A stretch of 64,000 bases of DNA from CAIVAT01 sp964473485 (GTDB lineage: Bacteria; Bacteroidota; Bacteroidia; Bacteroidales; FEN-979): assembly GCA_964473485.1 (NCBI GenBank), contig CAYYPH010000002.1:62001-126000 (forward strand), given 5' to 3'. This document shows positions 27,357-36,428 of this stretch, piece by piece. The translations under genes and the position numbers were made by a program. Position 1 is the stretch's first letter; every line of letters begins with the position of its first letter. The notes under the pieces are model-generated. The model did no database searches, was not told the origin of the DNA, and saw nothing but the letters and a program-made list of their open reading frames with translations.

Positions 27357-27727
27357 TGGAGCTGGAGGGATTCGAACCCTCGTCCAAACAGGTAGCAAAA
27401 GTGCTTTCTACATGCTTAGCTTCCGGTTGGTTGTCGGGATCCGGATGGTCAGAAGCGGTCCTGCCGAATCCTTAGTTCTTTTTATTTCACCGCAACTGCA
27501 GAACAAAGCCGCGATTATCCCGACTTTTGCGATGCCTCGTCCGGAACACCGTCAGGAGGGGTTTTCCGGGAGACAAGACGCGCCTAATTTCTAAAATTAA
27601 GCAGCCAGTCTGTAAGAATAATTGTCGCCATTTATTGGCTGTGTGAACTGACTTTTTACGAGATCTGCTCACGAACCCTCGGCATGCTTACAATCCCACT
27701 TCCCTGCTGTCAAAACCGGTCAGCCCC
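27357..27727 (-). ncRNA. ssrA: Transfer-messenger RNA (tmRNA)
   Basis: One-piece tmRNA of about 371 bases that rescues stalled ribosomes. The mature 5' end GGGGCTGACCGG (from 27727) pairs with the 3' end CAGCTCC + discriminator A (27357-27364) to form a seven-pair acceptor with one G-U. The T-arm reads GGTTCGAATCCC. CCA is not encoded. The tag reading frame lies at 27629-27597 (minus): GGC GAC AAT TAT TCT TAC AGA CTG GCT GCT TAA, giving the tag (A)GDNYSYRLAA with the expected LAA degradation signal. It is transcribed from its own promoter and ends in an intrinsic terminator. Confidence 0.95.
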
Positions 27728-27738
27728 GGAAGTTTCTG

Positions 27739-27746
27739 CAAAGATA
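27739..27746 (-). promoter_or_regulatory. Putative tmRNA promoter -7 box
   Basis: Minus-strand TATCTTTG matches TAnnTTTG exactly, 11 bases before the mature 5' end of tmRNA, leaving a short leader for RNase P to remove. It lies between tmRNA and the end of gpsA. Confidence 0.65.
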
Positions 27747-27775
27747 CGAAAAAAAAGCGGGATGGCACCAGAATA

Positions 27776-28783
27776 TCAATATTCCTTGAGTTTCAGGATG
27801 CGGTCGACAAACTCTGAGATGTCATAGTTGTCGTTGAAAATTTTATGAAGTTCTGCCATCAGCGGAAACTTTTCCCCGATGTCGGCTTGTGCGGAAATTT
27901 CCCGGTGAAAAATATTGACGGCGGTTTTTCCTTCCAGCACCAGTTCATGCGACACGTGTTCAGTGAAAAAACCCTTGCCAATCAGCAGTCCGAGGGTTCT
28001 GTTACGGCTCAGGTCATTCAACGCCGTTAGTGTAAAATCACCAAATCCGCAATAGTTGAACAAGGTCTCTTCCCTTCCTCCGTACCAGAGCAAAACGTTG
28101 CGCATTTCGCGAAATGCCTTGGTCAGGATCATGAACCGGAGGTTCGGGGAATTGAAATGGGCATCAACAATGCCCAGGACGACGGCGTAAATATTTTTCA
28201 AAATACTGAGTATTTCCACCCCCCGTATATCGGTGGAATAATCGAGATACAGGTTGGTGCCTGCAATCAAATCACTGACTAACTCACGAATCTCAACTCC
28301 TTGCGTGATTGTTTCCGGGTACCCGAGCGTGAAACCGGTCGGCATCCGGTTAATGATCTCCCGGGCAAAACTGGGACCCTTAAGGGTACAAACGGGATTG
28401 GCGAAATTGTTTTTAAGGCAGTCGGCAATGGTCCGACCGGTATTGCCAAATCCCTTTGCCAGGTTTATCAGCAGTGCATCTTCACGAATATCCTGCGACA
28501 GTGTCCTGAGATAATCGATCATGACCACCGAAGGGATCGCCAGAAATATAACCCGGCAGTTTCGGAGGTCACTGTTGTTGGTTGTTGCGCTCAGCTTTTC
28601 AGCAAGTCTCAGAGCCGGGAAATACCTGGTATTGATCCTGGTGCTGTTAATATCCGCTGCGATTTGCGGCTCAATGGTGTGCAGCAATACCGGGTGCCTG
28701 CCCGCTTCGGCAATGACATTGCCAAGAGCAGTGCCGATGGCCCCGGCGCCTATGATCGCAATTCCTGATCTCTTTATTTTCAT
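27776..28783 (-). CDS. gpsA: NAD(P)H-dependent glycerol-3-phosphate dehydrogenase
   Basis: Reduces dihydroxyacetone phosphate to sn-glycerol 3-phosphate for phospholipid synthesis in the cytoplasm. The dinucleotide-binding loop IGAGAIGTALGNV is at the N-terminus. NLAKGFG, the substrate-site block LKGPSFAREI, and the catalytic lysine region ILKNIYAVVLGI follow. Length 335 residues. I chose the ATG at 28781-28783 (MKIKRSG), two bases after the histidine kinase stop; a TTG two codons upstream is less likely. It appears to be co-transcribed with the kinase, though no functional link is obvious. Confidence 0.93.
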   Translation of the reverse strand: MKIKRSGIAIIGAGAIGTALGNVIAEAGRHPVLLHTIEPQIAADINSTRINTRYFPALRLAEKLSATTNNSDLRNCRVIFLAIPSVVMIDYLRTLSQDIREDALLINLAKGFGNTGRTIADCLKNNFANPVCTLKGPSFAREIINRMPTGFTLGYPETITQGVEIRELVSDLIAGTNLYLDYSTDIRGVEILSILKNIYAVVLGIVDAHFNSPNLRFMILTKAFREMRNVLLWYGGREETLFNYCGFGDFTLTALNDLSRNRTLGLLIGKGFFTEHVSHELVLEGKTAVNIFHREISAQADIGEKFPLMAELHKIFNDNYDISEFVDRILKLKEY

Positions 28784-28785
28784 AA

Positions 28786-31134
28786 TCAATTGTTTCGTTC
28801 AGTCGAAAAGGTGATGTTGAAGGAGGTTTCTTCATCCGATTTAATCTCCAGTCTTGCTTCAATCTGTTCCACCAGCAAAGAGATGATCTGGCTGCCCATG
28901 GTGGCGGCATCATTCAGGGTAAAGCCGTCAGGCAGACCAATGCCATCATCGCTAACTGTAAGACAAAATTGCTGGCTGCCCGCCGGAGCCAGCCTGATTT
29001 TAACCAATCCCGACCGGTCGCCGGGAAACGCATACTTATATGCATTGGTCATCAGTTCATTGACGATAAGGCCCAGCGGCAATGCCATCTCAATAGGGAC
29101 CACGCAATGATGGATGCTTGTTTTTAACCTGATCCTGTCGTTATTATAAGAACCGGAAATCACGAACGCCAGCCTCAGCAGATAATCATCAAACGATACC
29201 TCGCTGATCTGTTGAGTGTTGAATAGGTGTTCGTGAACAAGAGACATCGTTCTTATTCGCAGTTGCAGATCGGCCAGTGAATTATTCAATACGCTGTCTT
29301 CAGAAGTTTCGCGCTGCATGCTCATCAGGCTGACCAGTATCGAAAAATTGTTCTTAACCCGGTTGTGTATCTCATGCAGCAACTGCTCCTTTTTTTTCGC
29401 ATTTTGCGCAATCTCCTCTTCATGGACCTTCAGGTCGGAAATGTCCCTGATCACAGTAATGATCTCTGATATCTCGCCAGTTCGGTCATCAATAACCGGA
29501 TTCACTGATTTTTCTGCCCAGAAGAAGGATCCGTCTTTCCTGATGGCCTTATAGGAATAACTTATCGCTTTTTTTTGCTCTAACATCCCAACCAGAGATT
29601 GGTTGACCAGGTGCCGGTCGTTTGGATGGACCAGTTGCAAAGGTGTTTCGAAACCGCACATCTCCCCGGCAGTGTATCCGAAAAGCTTTACGCACAATGG
29701 ACTAACATATATCCTCCGGAGATTCTTATCGAGCATCGATATGACGTCGATGGTGTTTTCGGCAAGAAACCGGTGAAGTTCTTCGCTCTGGTGCAGACGG
29801 TCGGCAACCTCTTTGCGCTCCCTGATCTCATTCATCAAACGGTAATTGATATTGCTCAGCTTTTGTTTTTTTCTCCGCTGACGGCGGATGAATACCAGAA
29901 CGCCAAGCGACATAAATACCATCGATATGAAAATGACCTCAAAAACGACTATTTTTATCAACCGGTTTGTAAATTGTAATTGCTGAATTTCAATTTCTTT
30001 GTTAATCAATTCGTTTCTTTCCAGTTCTTTTTTAATGGCACGGTTGGCTTCTTTTAAACTGACCTCCTTTGTTGCTTTTTCAAGAATTAACTGCCTTTTA
30101 GCTTCATTCGCTTTTCTTGCAAAAAAAAATGCATTGCGGTAATTGGCGTCATCATATGAAACTTGTGAAAGATTTTTGTAAACCGATGCCAGCAGATAAT
30201 AGTATTTCTGCGATTCAGCAAACATTAATGATTTGTCGAAGAATACCTTTGCCGAATCTCTGTTTTGCAAAAGCCAGTATGACATACCGACATTAAACAA
30301 CGAAGAGGCGATAAAGTCTCGCTGTCCCACCTCAACTCTGTATTTCAAAGCAATGAAATTATGGGCCAGGGATTCGTGCAGCTTCCCCATTTGCTGGTAT
30401 ACATGAGCGATTCTTGTCTCAACGATAGCCTGTTCTGACAGATCATCGACTGATACGTAATTTTTCAATGATTGTTGATAAAAATAAACTGCTTTCGAGA
30501 ATTCATTTAACTCAACATACGAATCCCCAAGTAGTTTATAAACTCTGGCAACCTTGATATAATCATTGGTTTTATTAAAAAAGTAAAGTGAAAGGTACAG
30601 ACGCTGAATAGTCATTTCATACTGGCCTTTCTTTAATAAAAGCCCTGCTTCGCCTAATAGAACGCGTGCCTCCATGTTGGAATTCTTGAAATGTTGAGCA
30701 ACTTCGTATGCCTGGTGAAGATAATTCTCCGCAACAGGAAATTCATCGATTTCAACAAAGAATTCTGCAATCCAAATGTAGGTATCTATTATTTTAACTG
30801 TGTCTTTAAGACTGAGGTTGAACTCTGCAATCCTTGACAGACATGTGAAGGCGCTGTCATACTGATGGTAAAAGAAATAAACATTCAGCAAGTTTTTCAA
30901 CGCTTTAATTTCACCATTGGCATAGCTGATTTCCCTGGACAGTTGAAGTGCTTTAATTGAAAGGAGCTTGAACTTTTGTGGGTGGGTATGCCGATAGATC
31001 TGCGTTAGGTTGTCCAACGAATCGATTAGCCGGATAGTTGGTTTTTGATCGCTTTGATCGGCCGGATAGAGAGAGGATGGCGCAATAATCAGATAGAGTA
31101 AGATTACCCGGATCAGAAAATGTTTCATATTCAT
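28786..31134 (-). CDS. TPR-PAS sensor histidine kinase (HisKA_2 family)
   Basis: 782 residues. A signal peptide (HFLIRVILLYLIIAPSSLYP) leads into a periplasmic region of about 300 residues with tetratricopeptide repeats (for example GDSYVELNEFSKAVYFYQQS). A coiled coil and one membrane segment follow (IVVFEVIFISMVFMSLGVLVF), then a PAS domain (VISMLDKNLRRIYVSPLCVK ... FFWAEKSVNPVID). The kinase has the HisKA_2 signature HEIHNRVKNNFSIL and an ATPase domain with an N box (ELMTNAYKYAFP) and G box (VSDDGIGLPDGF). No response regulator is next to it, so it is orphan in this window; the NtrC-like regulator at 20.6 kb is a candidate only by default. Confidence 0.92.
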   Translation of the reverse strand: MNMKHFLIRVILLYLIIAPSSLYPADQSDQKPTIRLIDSLDNLTQIYRHTHPQKFKLLSIKALQLSREISYANGEIKALKNLLNVYFFYHQYDSAFTCLSRIAEFNLSLKDTVKIIDTYIWIAEFFVEIDEFPVAENYLHQAYEVAQHFKNSNMEARVLLGEAGLLLKKGQYEMTIQRLYLSLYFFNKTNDYIKVARVYKLLGDSYVELNEFSKAVYFYQQSLKNYVSVDDLSEQAIVETRIAHVYQQMGKLHESLAHNFIALKYRVEVGQRDFIASSLFNVGMSYWLLQNRDSAKVFFDKSLMFAESQKYYYLLASVYKNLSQVSYDDANYRNAFFFARKANEAKRQLILEKATKEVSLKEANRAIKKELERNELINKEIEIQQLQFTNRLIKIVVFEVIFISMVFMSLGVLVFIRRQRRKKQKLSNINYRLMNEIRERKEVADRLHQSEELHRFLAENTIDVISMLDKNLRRIYVSPLCVKLFGYTAGEMCGFETPLQLVHPNDRHLVNQSLVGMLEQKKAISYSYKAIRKDGSFFWAEKSVNPVIDDRTGEISEIITVIRDISDLKVHEEEIAQNAKKKEQLLHEIHNRVKNNFSILVSLMSMQRETSEDSVLNNSLADLQLRIRTMSLVHEHLFNTQQISEVSFDDYLLRLAFVISGSYNNDRIRLKTSIHHCVVPIEMALPLGLIVNELMTNAYKYAFPGDRSGLVKIRLAPAGSQQFCLTVSDDGIGLPDGFTLNDAATMGSQIISLLVEQIEARLEIKSDEETSFNITFSTERNN

Positions 31135-31228
31135 GCTATCTGAAAATAGTTGAATACGTTGCCGCAGCGTTTTGGTAATTCCATAATTCTGATCGGATGG
31201 GATACGGCCATTCTACCTGATTTCATAG

Positions 31229-31255
31229 CAAAAATATAAAATAATCTTAACTTTG
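31229..31255. promoter_or_regulatory. Divergent promoter boxes between the histidine kinase and the polysaccharide operon
   Basis: Plus-strand TAACTTTG (31248-31255) lies 17 bases before the ATG at 31273. Minus-strand TATTTTTG (31229-31236) faces the kinase gene with a leader of about 90 bases. Both are exact TAnnTTTG matches; -33 elements are not evident. Confidence 0.5.
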
Positions 31256-31272
31256 CGGTTTGACACAAAACA

Positions 31273-32271
31273 ATGGAACTTAACAACAGAAAAGTACTGG
31301 TAACGGGGGCAGGTGGCTTCATCGGCAGTCATCTTGTTGAACAGCTCATCAGGCAAAACTGTGAAGTGAAAGCCTTCGTTCATTATAACTCATTCGGACG
31401 ATGGGGTTGGCTTGATTCTCTGCCCAAAGACCTGATATCGGGTATCGAGATTTTCAGCGGTGATATACGCGACCCGAACGGGGTGAATGCAGCCATGAAG
31501 GGCACCTCTGCTGTTTTTCACCTGGCAGCGTTGATAGGAATTCCCTATAGCTATCACTCCCCGGACGTTTATGTCGATACCAATGTCAAAGGTACCTTGA
31601 ACATTTTACAGGCAGCAAGGAACCAGGGAGTGGAGAAGGTGATCCATACCTCGACCTCTGAGGTTTACGGAACCGCTCAGTTTGTACCCATTACCGAAAC
31701 GCATCCGGTCAATCCCCAATCACCATACGCCGCTACCAAAGCCGGCGCCGATTTTCTGGCACTTACTTTTTTCCGTTCATTCGATACCCCGGTGGTGGTA
31801 GTAAGGCCATTCAACACTTATGGTCCCCGGCAATCTGCCCGCGCCGTCATTCCAACCATTATCACCCAGATCCTGTCAGGAAAAAGAACACTTCGGCTGG
31901 GTGCGCTCTCTCCCACACGCGATCTCAATTACGTTACCGATACCGCCATGGGATTTATCCGGGCTGCCATGAGTGACGGAGTGAACGGCGAGATTGTAAA
32001 CCTGGGAAACAATACCGAAATCACGATCGGCGACCTGGCAGAAAAGATCGCCGGTATCCTGGAGACTACAATACAAATTGAATCAACCGATGAGCGGAAA
32101 CGGCCGGAGCAGAGTGAAGTTGAACGCCTCTGGGCCGATAATAAGAAGGCCGGCGATCTGTTTGCATGGAAGCCGGCGGTCTCTCTCGATGAGGGACTGC
32201 GAAAAACCATTGACTGGTTTCGTGATCCGGAGCATATGAGTTTCTACAGACCTGAAATTTACGTCATCTGA
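31273..32271 (+). CDS. NAD-dependent 4,6-dehydratase, LegB-like
   Basis: Extended SDR of 332 residues. NAD loop TGAGGFIGSHLVEQ, the stretch FVHYNSFGRWGWLD, LAALIGIPYSYHSPDVYVDT, and catalytic YAATK region closely follow the LegB family, which dehydrates nucleotide-activated N-acetylglucosamine at C4-C6 in legionaminic-acid-type sugar synthesis. The rest of a legionaminic acid pathway (aminotransferase, acetyltransferase, synthase) is not in this window. The product may therefore feed another 6-deoxy sugar, or the pathway may be completed elsewhere. First gene of a tight five-gene operon; its stop is one base before the next ATG. Confidence 0.88.
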   Translation: MELNNRKVLVTGAGGFIGSHLVEQLIRQNCEVKAFVHYNSFGRWGWLDSLPKDLISGIEIFSGDIRDPNGVNAAMKGTSAVFHLAALIGIPYSYHSPDVYVDTNVKGTLNILQAARNQGVEKVIHTSTSEVYGTAQFVPITETHPVNPQSPYAATKAGADFLALTFFRSFDTPVVVVRPFNTYGPRQSARAVIPTIITQILSGKRTLRLGALSPTRDLNYVTDTAMGFIRAAMSDGVNGEIVNLGNNTEITIGDLAEKIAGILETTIQIESTDERKRPEQSEVERLWADNKKAGDLFAWKPAVSLDEGLRKTIDWFRDPEHMSFYRPEIYVI

Positions 32272-32272
32272 T

Positions 32273-32974
32273 ATGAAAGCCGTCATCCTGGCCGGCGGAA
32301 AAGGAACGCGGCTGAAACCTTACACCACGGTGATCCCAAAACCACTGGTGCCTGTTGGCGAAAGGGCGATCCTTGAAATCCTGATCTCACGCCTGAAGAA
32401 ACAGGGAGTCGATGAAATTTTTATCTGCCTCAACCATTTTGCCGAGATAATTATGGCCTTTTTCGGCGATGGAAGCCGTTTTGGACTAAAGATTCATTAT
32501 TCACTTGAAAATGAGCCCCTCGGAACCGTTGCCCCGATAAAACTGATCAGGGATCTGCCGGAACAGTTTCTGGTGATGAACGGCGATTTGCTCACAGATC
32601 TGAATTTCAGCAATCTGTTCACTTATCATCTGCAGCGGCAGTCGATGCTCACGGTTTCCACATTCACAAGAAAGACGAAGATCGACTTTGGCGTCATTGA
32701 CGTCGATCCGCTGAAATCGGTGGCTACAGGATTTCGTGAAAAACCTGAATACACCTTCGAGGTAAGCATGGGGGTCTATGTGATGAATCGTTCAGTGCTT
32801 GAGTATGTTCCTTCAGGCCAGCCATTTGGATTTGATAACCTGATGCTGACACTCCTGGGATCGAATCAGGCCGTAAACATTTTTCATTACGATGGCTATT
32901 GGCTCGATATCGGCCGTCCCGATGATTATGAAAAGGCCAATGAGGACATTGATGAGTTAACAGGAATACTATGA
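32273..32974 (+). CDS. Sugar-phosphate nucleotidyltransferase
   Basis: 233 residues with the nucleotidyltransferase signature GGKGTRLKPYTTVIPKPLVP at the N-terminus, the metal-site motif VMNGDLLTDL in the middle and the C-terminal DYEKANEDI segment. It should form an NDP-sugar from NTP and a sugar 1-phosphate in the cytoplasm. The base (GTP, CTP, dTTP or UTP) cannot be deduced. It is the single-domain form, without CBS domains or a left-handed helix tail. Its stop overlaps the next start (ATGA), so it is coupled to the epimerase. It most likely supplies or activates the sugar handled by the flanking dehydratase and epimerase. Confidence 0.88.
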   Translation: MKAVILAGGKGTRLKPYTTVIPKPLVPVGERAILEILISRLKKQGVDEIFICLNHFAEIIMAFFGDGSRFGLKIHYSLENEPLGTVAPIKLIRDLPEQFLVMNGDLLTDLNFSNLFTYHLQRQSMLTVSTFTRKTKIDFGVIDVDPLKSVATGFREKPEYTFEVSMGVYVMNRSVLEYVPSGQPFGFDNLMLTLLGSNQAVNIFHYDGYWLDIGRPDDYEKANEDIDELTGIL

Positions 32975-33834
32975 GCAACATCCTGGTTACCGGATCTGCT
33001 GGTTTCATAGGCCGGGCCCTGGTCAGCAGGTTTCGCGGTGAAGGTCACCGGGTGTTTGCTTTTGACACAGAACAGGGGGATATCACTGTTGAACATTCCC
33101 TTGATATTTTCTACAATGATGGAATTGAACATGTGTTCCATCTTGCTGGCAAGACATTCGTACCGGAAAGCTGGTCGGACCCGTTCGCCTTTTTCAACGT
33201 TAACCTGATGGGTACGGTCAATGTGCTTGAATTCTGCCGTACAACAGGTGCAGGGCTCACCTATGTCAGTTCTTATCTTTATGGCGAACCGTCCTATCTT
33301 CCCATCGATGAAGATCACCCGCTGAAATCCTATAATCCTTATAGCCAGAGCAAAATAATTGCCGACCAGACCTGCCGGTTCTATGCACTCAACTACCATA
33401 TCCCGGTTTGCATTTTCCGTCCATTCAATGCTTACGGCCCCGGACAATCCAACCGGTTTCTGATCCCGGAGATCATTTCGAAAGTCATGGACCCCTCTGT
33501 TGCGGTTGTGGAAGTAATGGACCTTAAGCCACGACGAGACTATATTTATATCGACGACCTGGTCGATGCGCTCGATCTCTCCATTGGCAAACCACACGGT
33601 ATTTACAATATTGGGAGCGGAACTTCTTATAGCGTTGAGGATATTATCAAAATCGTCATGCAGTTTTCCGGTATTACAAAGCCTTACCATGCAAAGGCAA
33701 TGACCAGGCCAAACGAGATTTATGATCTTTTTGCCGACACAACAAATGCCAAGGAACACCTGCAATGGCTCCCCAAAACCAGTTTCGCAGACGGTATCAG
33801 GAACTGTTTGACTGCTTATATTATTGAGAAATGA
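32971..33834 (+). CDS. NAD-dependent epimerase/dehydratase
   Basis: Extended SDR of 287 residues: TGSAGFIGRALVSRF (NAD loop), FHLAGKTFVP, and the catalytic pair in YNPYSQSK. The substrate-binding half contains RPFNAYGPGQ and IYIDDLVDALD, as in NDP-sugar 4-epimerases, reductases and dehydratases. The reaction cannot be assigned more closely. Gene overlaps of four bases on each side show that it is translated with the nucleotidyltransferase and the glycosyltransferase, so it probably finishes the sugar donor used for surface polysaccharide. Confidence 0.88.
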   Translation: MSNILVTGSAGFIGRALVSRFRGEGHRVFAFDTEQGDITVEHSLDIFYNDGIEHVFHLAGKTFVPESWSDPFAFFNVNLMGTVNVLEFCRTTGAGLTYVSSYLYGEPSYLPIDEDHPLKSYNPYSQSKIIADQTCRFYALNYHIPVCIFRPFNAYGPGQSNRFLIPEIISKVMDPSVAVVEVMDLKPRRDYIYIDDLVDALDLSIGKPHGIYNIGSGTSYSVEDIIKIVMQFSGITKPYHAKAMTRPNEIYDLFADTTNAKEHLQWLPKTSFADGIRNCLTAYIIEK

Positions 33835-34913
33835 TGCAACCAGGCCATGCGAAGTTGCTTTTCATCAAGCCGGCAGATTCCTCGTTTGTTCTGGTAGATG
33901 AGGCTATCCTGAAAAAGACATATACGGTTATCTCTTTCCTGATCAATCAAAAGAAATCACGGCTTCATTTTATCAGGAGGATGTTAAACCTGGTCATATT
34001 TTTAATCATGAATGCCCGAAATAGTGTTGCATGGGTTTGCTGGTTCGGTGATTATCATGCGGCCGTGATGGTACTTATGGGAAAATTTTTTGGAAAAAAA
34101 GTGATTGTATTTGCTGGTGGACAGGATGCAATATGTTATCCGGATTTAAAGAAAGGGGTCTTTTGCAACCGACTGCGCGCTGCATGTGTCAGGTATGCCT
34201 TCAGGAATGCCTGGTATATACTGCCGAATCACAAATCACTGTTATATCATGAAAATTTCTATTATTCTGAAGATGGCAAAAAGGACGGAATCTTTTTTTA
34301 TGTTAATGGCCTTAAAACACCATTTACTGTCATCCCTAATGGCATAGCACCAGGAAATTATTACCGTGATATTTCTATCCGGAAAGAGGACAACAGGGTG
34401 ATGACAGCCGGAACAATGAGCAGTGCCAATGATTTCATCAACAAGGGATTTGATCTTTTTGTTACCATGGCATCACTTTGTGAAGATATTGAATTTACGC
34501 TCGTTGGTGTCAGTGAACTCTTCATCCCATGGATTGAGAAATCTTTTCATGTTCAGGATATACCTAATTTGAAAATTATATGTTTTTCAAAGAGTAATAT
34601 TTTATTTCAGGAATATAACCGCGCCAAGGTTTTCGTACAGGCTTCCATTACCGAGGGAATGCCCAACACTTTAAGCGAAGCCATGCTGTGCGGATGCATA
34701 CCGGTTGGGTCGAATGTCAATGGAATTCCCGATGCCATCGGCGAGACAGGAGTTATTGTTTACAGGCGCGATGTGAACGAACTGGTTGCCGCAGTTCGCA
34801 AAGCTTTGACTTTGAATACAGGGGAACTCGCCCGCCGGCATGTACTCGAAAACTTCACCCTGCAACACCGCGAAGCTAAGATTTTGACGTTGTTTTCTGA
34901 AATATTGAGGTAA
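33831..34913 (+). CDS. Glycosyltransferase family 4-type
   Basis: 360 residues, GT-B fold. The C-terminal donor-site motif EGMPNTLSEAMLCGCIPVGS carries the spaced glutamates of GT4 retaining enzymes, and a conserved RHVLENFT block lies near the end. The N-terminal acceptor domain is divergent. It is expected to add a sugar to a lipid-linked oligosaccharide on the cytoplasmic face of the membrane. It overlaps the epimerase gene by four bases and is followed 34 bases later by the flippase gene. Base composition is somewhat more AT-rich than its neighbours, suggesting polysaccharide-locus exchange. Confidence 0.88.
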   Translation: MMQPGHAKLLFIKPADSSFVLVDEAILKKTYTVISFLINQKKSRLHFIRRMLNLVIFLIMNARNSVAWVCWFGDYHAAVMVLMGKFFGKKVIVFAGGQDAICYPDLKKGVFCNRLRAACVRYAFRNAWYILPNHKSLLYHENFYYSEDGKKDGIFFYVNGLKTPFTVIPNGIAPGNYYRDISIRKEDNRVMTAGTMSSANDFINKGFDLFVTMASLCEDIEFTLVGVSELFIPWIEKSFHVQDIPNLKIICFSKSNILFQEYNRAKVFVQASITEGMPNTLSEAMLCGCIPVGSNVNGIPDAIGETGVIVYRRDVNELVAAVRKALTLNTGELARRHVLENFTLQHREAKILTLFSEILR

Positions 34914-34947
34914 AAACCAAGTTATTCCTTTTGCCAATCGCAGAACA

Positions 34948-36408
34948 TTGATTTCACGGGGTTTCTTCAAATCATCGGTCATATACTCGGTCGTCGGAGC
35001 CCTTCCCTACGCATCGGGTTTCTTGCTGCTCCCCTGGTTCACCGCCTTACTTACCCCTGAACAGTTCGGTATCAATGCCCTGTATATCGCACTGATGTAT
35101 TTCATCCAGATCCTCACCTCGTTTGGGATGGACATGTCGGTTGGGGTTCTCTATTTCGATTACCGCGACCAGAAAGAGAAGCTGAAGGAGTTCCTGGGTA
35201 CCGCGTTTATCTCCATTGCCATGCTTGGAACCGCCACCCTACTGCTGTTCACCATGGGCGGCATGAGCCTTTTCAACCTGGTTTTCAAATCCTCCGACTT
35301 TCTTGAACTTATCCCTTTCGGGATGTTCACCATTCTTTCAGGGGTTATGAACAGCATCTTCAAGGTCTATTCCAACCTTTTGATCAACCAGCAACGGCCG
35401 GGCCGGTTTCTGTGGATCAACCTGGTGAACTTTGCACTCACCATCTCGCTTTCGTTGCTGATCCTTTACCAATTTCCATATACCCTTTACGGACCGATTC
35501 TTGGCCGCCTTTTGCCGGCCATTGTCTCGGCAACCTTATCACTGGCGCTCATCGGTAGCGAGTACGGTCTCAACTGGAACCGGACCTATCTGAAAAAATT
35601 GTTCGAATACAGCACCCCCATCATGATCTATGCCCTGCTCACTTGGGTGATCAGCTACATCGACAGGTTCCTGATCCTCCGGTTCATGGGTGATGCAACA
35701 AAAGTGGGCATTTACGATATCGCGGTGAAGATAGTTATCGGCCTCGACCTGATCATGGCCGGGCTTGTCAACACGGTGAATCCAAAGGCCTACAGCATAT
35801 GGAAAGCACGAGGTATCAGCGAAACCACCCCTGAGATCAACCGTTACTACAACGGGATAACCGCATTTTTCCTGCTCCTGATCCCGCTGTTCGTGCTGCT
35901 TACCCCGGTCCTGATCCCGCTGGTCATTTTCAAACCCCTGTATTACGAGGCGTTCGTTTTCCTGCCAATACTTGCAGCAGGTTACCTGACCAGGGTTTGG
36001 TTCTATATGTACATGGCCCCGATCCTTTTTTTCAGGAAGACCAGCGCGCTGCCCCGCGTATTTCTCATCAGCGCGGTGTTCAATATATTACTTGCAGCCC
36101 TCATGATCCATTTCTTCGGACTGATGGGAGCGGTGGTGACAAATTTCCTGGTCAAACCGGTTCAGGCCCTGCTGATGTACCTTGAGTGCCGGAAAATCTA
36201 TACGTTCAGGGTTAACAGATTTAAAATCTATCTCGCACCTGCCATCTATATAGTAATAGCGATCCTCTGTCAGCTCTTTATCCCGGGCCACCTGTGGATT
36301 TACACTGGTTTAGGTCAGCTCGCTGTTGCATTCATTCTGGTGTTCGTGGCTTTCAGAAATGAGATCAAGCCATTCCTCTTGATGCTCCGGGCAGGCAAAA
36401 CAGGCTGA
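34948..36408 (+). CDS. Polysaccharide flippase (Wzx/MATE-like, PST family)
   Basis: 486 residues with about 12-14 membrane segments, beginning RGFFKSSVIYSVVGALPYAS, the usual N-terminus of the O-antigen/PST flippases. It should move lipid-linked repeat units across the inner membrane. No ATG or GTG fits; the start is taken as the TTG at 34948 (MISRGFF). Being the last gene in the operon, it fits as exporter of the glycan made by the preceding four genes. No polymerase or ligase gene is nearby, so the locus is incomplete or dispersed. Confidence 0.88.
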   Translation: MISRGFFKSSVIYSVVGALPYASGFLLLPWFTALLTPEQFGINALYIALMYFIQILTSFGMDMSVGVLYFDYRDQKEKLKEFLGTAFISIAMLGTATLLLFTMGGMSLFNLVFKSSDFLELIPFGMFTILSGVMNSIFKVYSNLLINQQRPGRFLWINLVNFALTISLSLLILYQFPYTLYGPILGRLLPAIVSATLSLALIGSEYGLNWNRTYLKKLFEYSTPIMIYALLTWVISYIDRFLILRFMGDATKVGIYDIAVKIVIGLDLIMAGLVNTVNPKAYSIWKARGISETTPEINRYYNGITAFFLLLIPLFVLLTPVLIPLVIFKPLYYEAFVFLPILAAGYLTRVWFYMYMAPILFFRKTSALPRVFLISAVFNILLAALMIHFFGLMGAVVTNFLVKPVQALLMYLECRKIYTFRVNRFKIYLAPAIYIVIAILCQLFIPGHLWIYTGLGQLAVAFILVFVAFRNEIKPFLLMLRAGKTG

Positions 36409-36428
36409 ATGGCTATGACCGGACAGGC

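Noticed and set aside
27412..27672. Two ~60-codon frames inside the tmRNA gene
   Set aside because: The region is tmRNA; only the short tag frame is translated there.
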